From the NCBI GenBank assembly GCA_018674655.1, contig JABGZQ010000036.1, forward strand, positions 1-40,067: 40,067 nt of DNA, given 5' to 3'. The notes beneath the pieces were generated by a model, which was given only the letters and a program-made list of their open reading frames with translations, was not told the origin of the DNA and did no database searches. Below, piece after piece: positions 34,517 to 40,067 of the stretch. Position numbers and translations under genes: made by a program. Source of the stretch: Fidelibacterota bacterium (lineage in GTDB: Bacteria; Fidelibacterota; Marinisomatia; Marinisomatales; TCS55). Positions within the stretch are counted from its first letter, which is position 1; every line of letters begins with the position of its first letter.

Positions 34517-36820
34517 AAATCGATAAGAAATATTCACAAATGAGTTTCGAGTTGCACCTGGCCAATGAAAGGCTTGGAAACCGTTCCATTCGTACCCATA
34601 CCCATAAGTGGAATAAAGTTTATCAAATACATTATTTACTTTTATCAATACGTCCAACCCACCCCATTGGTATTTGGCACCCACATTTAATAAGCCATAA
34701 GGATTAATCATTCCCGGTTCAGAATTTGCATTATCCACATACATATGGCCCACCCGTTTCCAATGGGCAAATAAAATCATATTTTTTCGAACATGATAAT
34801 TAAAATTAATATTAAAAAGTGTGGATGGGTTATTGGGCAGACTTTTTCCATTGGTAAAATAATTCATGACCAATGCGCCATTGGCATTTAAACTAAACTT
34901 AGGGTTAAAAATAAATGCCGCTTCCCACTCAAATCCAGCATGATCAGTGGAATCGGCGGAATAATAATCGTATTCTCCTTCTTGAGATACATTTATATTT
35001 TTTAGCTGTTCATTTAGATATTGAATTCGATAACTGTTGAACCGTGCATGACCTTTTGAAAAAGTAAAATCAATTCCCATTTCTAAATCAGTAATAACTT
35101 CCGCCGCTGCCATAACAGGTTCTGCCCACACATCATCTGCATTAATAATCTGATTATCCGCCGGTTCTTTCTGCGCTTTTCCCCAATTCACAAACCAATG
35201 GAGAGAATCCCCTATCTCCCAAATCATGCCAATCCGCGGATTTAAGAAATCCCAGTTTGCTGATAAACTATGTCCTGCAGCATGACCAATCGTTTCTTGT
35301 TCCAAGGTCCATCGGTGGCTTTGATTTTGAATATCCGCCATGATGGTAAAAGGCTGACCTATGGGATGCCACACCAAATGACCAAATCCTGTCACAGAAC
35401 TTTTCTTACCCACATAGCGATAATACCGATACCAATCGTCACCCAGGACAGCCACCAAATTCACGTCAGAAAATTGGGATACTTCTCCATAGTGATCTCC
35501 CGTATATTTCCGAAATTCTCCACCAATGTCTATACGAAGTTCCTCGTTTTTCCATGTAACCGTGGGTACAACACCATAATAGTTATTATCAATCCATTTT
35601 CTTCGAAGCAAATCAGTGGATAGGTTTTGCTCTTGTGAATCCGTGTATTGATCATTTATATCCAAATTATACGAATAATAATCACGTCCGGTTTTTTGCA
35701 CTTCGTAATATCCTTTTCCCCTAACCAGATAACTGACATTCCGAAAAAATATATTATTTGAAAGACGGGATGTGGTATTGAGTGAATATATTTGTTGAAC
35801 GAAATCATCGGTAAACGCTTGATACCCGGCCCGGCGTTTCATTCTATCGTTTATATCATTTATATGAATTCCATCCCATAAAAGTTGGGTATTTTCATAG
35901 CCAAGGTGCGCCCTGAATTTGTTTGTGAATTTTTCTCCACGATGTTCTAGACCAAAGAACATTCCCTTTTGTTTTGAATTGTGGTTTTCACGGTACCCAT
36001 CTGATTCTACTTGAGAAGTGCGAAATGTTAAACTAAGATCCTCTCCTAAATCTTTTCCTGAACGGTATCTCAGGGATGTCTTAGAGGTATTCCATTCTCC
36101 TGAACCGTAAGAAACTTTTATTTCTCGCTTATCGCTGGCGATTTGGGTATTCACATTGATGGATCCGCCAAAGGCAGATGAACCATAAAGGCTATTCCCA
36201 ATCCCACGTTGAATTTGGACATCACTGGCATCTGCCAAAAGATCACCATGGTCCACCCAATACACTTGATGGCTTTCATTGTCATTCAAGGGAACACCAT
36301 CAATCATGACCCCAATCTTGCTTTGGTCAAATCCACGAATAGAGAGATAAGAATAACCGGTACCGTTCCCACTTTCACTATAGGCCCACACGCCAGGTTC
36401 GGATGCGAGTATCATGGGTATATCCTCCACCGTATATCGTGTTTCAATTTCTTTGGCCGTTAAATTAGAGAAGGATACAGGTGTTACGCCCGCAATTGCC
36501 CGCATTGCATTGACAGTAATTGCATCACTCTCTAACACTGTTGGCTCCATAATAATTGTCATGGATGGACGCGGATTGGTGGAAATCTTTTTATATCCTA
36601 TATATGAAAATGATATTTCAAACCCGTCTTGAACGATTATTGAAAAGGCACCCGTTTCATCTGATGTTGTACCATTATCGCCGGCAACAATATTGACACC
36701 CATAAGATGCACATGCGTTTCACCATCCACAATGATACCATTGACTTCTGTGGATTGTGAAAAAATCTGAGTGAAACCCAGAAAAATATAACCCATTAAA
36801 ATTCGAATATACTGTTTCAT
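34514..36820 (-). CDS. TonB-dependent receptor, TPP-regulated (probable thiamine or precursor uptake)
   Basis: A 768-residue outer-membrane receptor with a signal peptide (MKQYIRILMGYIFLGFTQIFSQ). Next comes a carboxypeptidase-regulatory-like domain (about 25-95, VNGIIVDGETHVHLMGVNI and GAFSIIV). The plug (about 105-225) has LASEPGVWAYSESGNG, YSYLSIRGFDQSKIGVMIDG, VQIQRGIGNSLYGSSAFGG and INVNT. The rest is a 22-strand-type barrel rich in aromatic strands, ending RNSFVNISYRF. A TPP riboswitch ends ten bases before the ATG, so expression should fall when thiamine pyrophosphate is plentiful. That points to thiamine, or its pyrimidine or thiazole precursor, as the cargo. No thiamine synthesis gene or inner-membrane partner is visible in the window. 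Confidence 0.93.
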   Translation of the reverse strand: MKQYIRILMGYIFLGFTQIFSQSTEVNGIIVDGETHVHLMGVNIVAGDNGTTSDETGAFSIIVQDGFEISFSYIGYKKISTNPRPSMTIIMEPTVLESDAITVNAMRAIAGVTPVSFSNLTAKEIETRYTVEDIPMILASEPGVWAYSESGNGTGYSYLSIRGFDQSKIGVMIDGVPLNDNESHQVYWVDHGDLLADASDVQIQRGIGNSLYGSSAFGGSINVNTQIASDKREIKVSYGSGEWNTSKTSLRYRSGKDLGEDLSLTFRTSQVESDGYRENHNSKQKGMFFGLEHRGEKFTNKFRAHLGYENTQLLWDGIHINDINDRMKRRAGYQAFTDDFVQQIYSLNTTSRLSNNIFFRNVSYLVRGKGYYEVQKTGRDYYSYNLDINDQYTDSQEQNLSTDLLRRKWIDNNYYGVVPTVTWKNEELRIDIGGEFRKYTGDHYGEVSQFSDVNLVAVLGDDWYRYYRYVGKKSSVTGFGHLVWHPIGQPFTIMADIQNQSHRWTLEQETIGHAAGHSLSANWDFLNPRIGMIWEIGDSLHWFVNWGKAQKEPADNQIINADDVWAEPVMAAAEVITDLEMGIDFTFSKGHARFNSYRIQYLNEQLKNINVSQEGEYDYYSADSTDHAGFEWEAAFIFNPKFSLNANGALVMNYFTNGKSLPNNPSTLFNINFNYHVRKNMILFAHWKRVGHMYVDNANSEPGMINPYGLLNVGAKYQWGGLDVLIKVNNVFDKLYSTYGYGYEWNGFQAFHWPGATRNSFVNISYRF

Positions 36821-36828
36821 AATATAGC

Positions 36829-36910
36829 CGTTCCTACGCTGGCATTATCCAGATCAGGTACATGGGTGTTTTCTCAGCCATTTTGACCTGGTTCAAAACA
36901 GCACCCCATT
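36829..36910 (-). promoter_or_regulatory. TPP (thi-box) riboswitch
   Basis: On the minus strand the conserved thi-box elements appear in order: GGGGTGC, a variable P3 hairpin (TTTTGAACCAGGTCAAAA), GGCTGAGA, ACACCC, then ACCTGATCTGGATAATGCCAGCGTAGGAA. This is the full aptamer. Its 3' end (TAGGAA, complement of 36831-36836) is also the only Shine-Dalgarno-like sequence before the receptor ATG at 36820, and no terminator hairpin with a T tract fits in between. Control at translation initiation is therefore the likely mode. Confidence 0.93.
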
Positions 36911-37026
36911 TGATATGGGAAATTAATATTTACTGGTTAGGTATTCCAACTGATGGTTTACCCTCATGCTTGTTTCATTCATGACAATTCCCCTATTTTC
37001 ATGTATTAATAACTCAAGGAAAATCT

Positions 37027-38892
37027 ATGTCCAATAAACAATATCCAGAAATTACCATTAAAGCCGTCCTTTTAGGTATTCTGCTTTCTACGATTCTTGC
37101 AGGCGCCAACGCCTACCTCGGCCTTTTTGCCGGAATGACCGTATCCGCTTCCATTCCAGCGGCTGTTATTTCTATGGGAGTTTTATCTTTATTTAAAAAA
37201 TCAAACATATTAGAAAACAATATTGTACAGACGGCTGCATCAGCCGGGGAATCTTTAGCCGCAGGTGTCATTTTTACTATTCCTGCACTTGTACTGCTCG
37301 GATACTGGACAACTTTTGACTATGTTGAAGTGGCCAAGATTGCCGCAATCGGTGGTGTAATCGGTGTCCTGTTCACGGTTCCATTGCGCCGCGCTTTAAT
37401 TGTGACAGCGAAATTGAAATACCCGGAAGGTGTTGCAACGGCGGAAGTTTTAAGGGCTGGTGATGAAGCCAGAAAAGGTGGATCAAATGATGGGTCCGGC
37501 GGTTTAAAAACAATTGGACTTGCCAGTTTGGTTGGCGGTGTCATGAAGGTATGTCAACAGGGATTTGCCATGTGGCATGCAGAAATGGCCGGCGCTGCAG
37601 TGGTGGGCAAATCTATTTTTGGGATTGGAACTGATTTATCTCCGGCCTTGATTTCTGTGGGATACATAGTGGGTAGAAATATCGGGATCCTTGTTGTGGC
37701 TGGTGGATTGATTTCCTGGGCAATTGCTATCCCCATTTATTCTGCCATGGTGGGATTTGAAGGAGATGCTTTGGATTCCGCCTGGAATATCTGGAATTCT
37801 AAAATTCGATATTTAGGTGTGGGCGCCATGGTTGTGGGCGGTGTCTGGTCTCTCATAAAATTATTTAAGCCATTGGTCGAAGGTATCAAAGCCAGTCTGA
37901 ATGCAGTCAAAAATCGTTCCAGTGATAAAGATGTTCCTTTGGAAGAACAGGACATGCCCATCAATTATGTAGCCATTGCACTTCTGGCGCTATTGGTTCC
38001 TGTTTTTCTCCTTTATTTGGATATAATTGGATCCGTAGGAATTGCCGCTTTGTTGTCTGTTATTATGATGGTGTTTGGCTTTTTATTTTCTGCCGTTGCC
38101 GCTTATATGGCTGGTGTAGTTGGCTCATCTAATAACCCAATTTCTGGTGTAACAATAGCTACAATTCTATTTGCATCCCTATTATTATTGGCTATCCTTG
38201 GAACCGGCTCCGGGGTAGGCGCTGCCAGTGCCATAATGGTGGGAGCCGTTGTATGCTGTGCCGCCGCCATTGGCGGAGACAATCTCCAGGATTTGAAGGC
38301 AGGAAATATTCTTGGTGCAACGCCGTGGAAACAGCAGGTCATGCAAATTGTGGGTACCCTGGCAGCCGCAGTCGTACTTGGCTTGGTTTTAGATATTCTC
38401 CATACGGCATATACCATTGGATCTCCCACCCTTTCTGCCCCTCAAGCCACATTGATGAAGTCGGTTGCAGATGGTGTATTTACAGGAAATCTTCCATGGA
38501 ATTTTGTCTATATGGGTGGTGTTATTGCTATCATTTTAATTCTAATAGATTTGAGACAAGAAAAAGTCGGGTCTGACTTTCGGGTTCCTGTATTAGCGGT
38601 TGCTGTGGGTATCTATTTGCCTATCACCTTGACTGTACCCATATTTATTGGCGGAATGATTAACCACTTAGGTAAAAAAGCCGGTGGTTCCAAATCATCT
38701 GAAAAACGCGGGCTCCTTATGGCATCAGGTTTAATTACCGGTGAAGCACTTATGGGTATTCTTGTGGCAGTACCAATTTTCCTTACAGGACAAAAAGACT
38801 GGTGGCCTAATTTTGACGGATTTGGATTGGTGGGACCAGCCTTATTTATTGGCGTAATATATTGGGTCTATAAATCGGTCTCAAAAAAGTAG
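37027..38892 (+). CDS. OPT-family oligopeptide transporter
   Basis: A 621-residue polytopic membrane protein with about 14-16 hydrophobic segments. EITIKAVLLGILLSTILAGANAYLGLFAGMTVSASIPAAV (divided by eye into TM1 and loop) and NNIVQTAASAGESLAAG match bacterial OPT-family proteins, as does YPEGVATAEVLRAGDEA. The family moves peptides or metal chelates with protons; the bacterial cargo is often unknown. AAGGAAAA precedes the ATG. The adenosine deaminase gene starts four bases after its stop, so both are on one transcript. The gap to the divergent receptor (36821-37026) holds the riboswitch and presumably promoters for both directions. Confidence 0.92.
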   Translation: MSNKQYPEITIKAVLLGILLSTILAGANAYLGLFAGMTVSASIPAAVISMGVLSLFKKSNILENNIVQTAASAGESLAAGVIFTIPALVLLGYWTTFDYVEVAKIAAIGGVIGVLFTVPLRRALIVTAKLKYPEGVATAEVLRAGDEARKGGSNDGSGGLKTIGLASLVGGVMKVCQQGFAMWHAEMAGAAVVGKSIFGIGTDLSPALISVGYIVGRNIGILVVAGGLISWAIAIPIYSAMVGFEGDALDSAWNIWNSKIRYLGVGAMVVGGVWSLIKLFKPLVEGIKASLNAVKNRSSDKDVPLEEQDMPINYVAIALLALLVPVFLLYLDIIGSVGIAALLSVIMMVFGFLFSAVAAYMAGVVGSSNNPISGVTIATILFASLLLLAILGTGSGVGAASAIMVGAVVCCAAAIGGDNLQDLKAGNILGATPWKQQVMQIVGTLAAAVVLGLVLDILHTAYTIGSPTLSAPQATLMKSVADGVFTGNLPWNFVYMGGVIAIILILIDLRQEKVGSDFRVPVLAVAVGIYLPITLTVPIFIGGMINHLGKKAGGSKSSEKRGLLMASGLITGEALMGILVAVPIFLTGQKDWWPNFDGFGLVGPALFIGVIYWVYKSVSKK

Positions 38893-38896
38893 ATCG

Positions 38897-39955
38897 ATGA
38901 AAATATCAGACAGCCTTCTGAAAAAACTTCCCAAAGTGGAACTCCATTGCCACTTAGATGGCTCTCTGCGTATAGAAACTATTTTAGACTTGGCTCGGCG
39001 GCACAATGTGTCGCTGCCAAGCTCTGACGCTTCAGGATTGACAAAAATCCTCTCAATTGGAAAAAAACGGGGAACATTGGAAGAATACATTACCCGTTTT
39101 GATATAACACTCAGTGTCATGCAAACACGGGATTCACTCAAACGAATCGCCTACGAATTGATTGAAGATGTGGCCGCCGAAAATATTCGGTATATTGAAA
39201 TTCGCTACTCCCCTATTTTACATACATCCAATGGAATGACATTAGATGAAGCGATCTTTTCTGTTCGGGATGGACTGAAGAAAGGTGAAAAGGATTTTGG
39301 TGTAAGATCTGGTATAATCGTTTGCGGAATCCGGCATATTTCACCGGAAGCATCCTTGAAATTAGCTGATCTTTGCGTCCGATTTAAAAATAAAGGTGTG
39401 GTTGGTTTTGATTTAGCTGGCGCGGAAGAAAACTTTCCCGCCAAAGATCACCGGGAAGCCTTTTATATGATTTTGAATCATAATATCAATGCCACTATTC
39501 ACGCAGGAGAAGCATTTGGTCCTACTTCCATTCATCAGGCAATTCATTATTGTGGCGCCCATCGTATTGGACATGGTACCCGTTTAAAAGAGGATAAAGA
39601 CCTAATGCGTTATGTGAATAATCATCGAATCCCATTAGAGATTTGTCTCACATCCAATTGGCATACATTTTCGGTTCGTTCCTTAAAACACCATCCCATG
39701 CGGTATTATTATGATCAGGGTATTCGGGTTACACTTAATACGGACAACCGTCTAATGTCTAATACCACACTCACCAAGGAATTTGGACTCGCCAGAGATT
39801 TATTTGGGTTTACCCTACATGACTTTCGTGAAGTGACGATTGTCGCCATGAAATCAGCCTTCTTACCTCACAAGATTCGGAAGGAAATGATTAAAAATAT
39901 TGCGGTAGAATTTGAATCTGAATTTGGAATTTTACCGGAATATATTGAACAATAA
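38897..39955 (+). CDS. add: Adenosine deaminase-family hydrolase
   Basis: A 352-residue metal-dependent amidohydrolase of the adenosine/adenine deaminase family, which turns adenosine into inosine in purine salvage. Zinc and catalytic motifs: VELHCHLDGSLR (H17, H19), ATIHAGEAFGP (His and catalytic Glu), HRIGHGTRL and VTLNTDNRLMS. The last motif reads TDN in place of the textbook TDDP; this variant also occurs in other bacterial members, so deaminase activity is still likely, but the substrate (adenosine, adenine or a modified purine) is not fixed. It is coupled to the OPT transporter gene with a four-base gap. The stop is followed by an AT-only palindrome (39951-39968). Confidence 0.9.
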   Translation: MKISDSLLKKLPKVELHCHLDGSLRIETILDLARRHNVSLPSSDASGLTKILSIGKKRGTLEEYITRFDITLSVMQTRDSLKRIAYELIEDVAAENIRYIEIRYSPILHTSNGMTLDEAIFSVRDGLKKGEKDFGVRSGIIVCGIRHISPEASLKLADLCVRFKNKGVVGFDLAGAEENFPAKDHREAFYMILNHNINATIHAGEAFGPTSIHQAIHYCGAHRIGHGTRLKEDKDLMRYVNNHRIPLEICLTSNWHTFSVRSLKHHPMRYYYDQGIRVTLNTDNRLMSNTTLTKEFGLARDLFGFTLHDFREVTIVAMKSAFLPHKIRKEMIKNIAVEFESEFGILPEYIEQ

Positions 39956-39966
39956 TAAATTTATTA

Positions 39967-40067
39967 TTACGATTCTTTAGATTTTATTTTTTTCTTCACT
40001 TTTTCAATTATATTGTGAGTCCACCGTTTAACAGGAGGGAATACACTGCCTAATAATAATAAACCGG
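39967..40067 (-). CDS. C-terminal end of a probable membrane protein (partial)
   Basis: The minus strand from the window end reads GLLLLGSVFPPVKRWTHNI followed by IEKVKKKIKSKES and TAA (39967-39969), 32 codons without a break. A hydrophobic stretch followed by a basic tail fits the end of a membrane protein. It runs off the window, so the family cannot be told. It is convergent with the adenosine deaminase gene, 11 bases away. Confidence 0.55.
   Translation of the reverse strand, partial: GLLLLGSVFPPVKRWTHNIIEKVKKKIKSKES

Noticed and set aside
39951-39968. Perfect 18-base palindrome AATAATAAATTTATTATT between convergent genes
   Set aside because: A/T only and therefore a weak stem; it overlaps both stop codons and is likely in such AT-rich DNA. 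Not enough to call a bidirectional terminator or an operator.
1-40067. CRISPR arrays, tRNA or rRNA genes, insertion sequences, phage genes
   Set aside because: Looked for direct repeats with regular spacers, cloverleaf or rRNA-like conserved stretches, transposase or integrase motifs and phage structural genes; none seen by eye.

Overview
This window looks like chromosomal DNA of a Gram-negative, AT-rich bacterium from the FCB side of the tree. My best guess is a marine Marinimicrobia (SAR406)-like lineage. That rests on gene content, not on a database search: a TonB-dependent receptor with a carboxypeptidase-regulatory-like N-terminus, a metzincin of the DUF5117 type, a large sortilin/VPS10-like propeller, a UMF1-type MFS protein, many small lipoproteins, and weak or absent Shine-Dalgarno sequences at many starts. 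I see no rRNA, tRNA, CRISPR array, prophage or insertion sequence. Genes are packed tightly; no gene-free stretch exceeds about 210 bases, and the largest (36821-37026) holds a TPP riboswitch.

Left edge (1-5100, mostly minus strand): a possible C-terminal scrap of a plus-strand gene, a palindromic intergenic element, serC, and then an envelope-stress-like block. That block is an ECF sigma factor, a one-TM putative anti-sigma factor and a Spy/CpxP-like periplasmic protein in one operon, followed by two monocistronic, paralogous Spy-like lipoproteins. The sigma operon and both lipoprotein genes share an upstream motif, TTTAAC-N17/18-(G/A)T(C/A)TAA, which suggests one small autoregulated regulon. 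I rate this the most interesting system in the window.

Plus-strand block 5175-14938: a single-chain UvrD-type helicase fused to a RecB-like nuclease with an Fe-S cysteine set, then three exported proteins in a row (zinc metalloprotease, Asp-box propeller, glycosylasparaginase-like Ntn hydrolase) that read as a protein or glycopeptide breakdown set. Minus-strand block 14935-18489: pepA, an HD-domain hydrolase, rmuC and a small lipoprotein, coupled by 1-4 base overlaps. Next come acs, a MobA/MocA-like nucleotidyltransferase, an exported unknown protein and a hotdog thioesterase.

Minus-strand run 22871-32639: polA, an ABC ATPase and permease, a deoxyribosyltransferase-like protein, alr, a divergent NamZ/DUF1343 protein, a putative outer-membrane barrel protein and a UMF1 transporter, nearly without gaps. 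It ends at a GC-rich inverted repeat with a T tract. Right edge: a flavin-binding split-barrel protein and a serine hydrolase on plus, the TPP-riboswitch-controlled TonB receptor on minus, an OPT transporter with adenosine deaminase on plus, and the C-terminus of a minus-strand gene cut by the window end.
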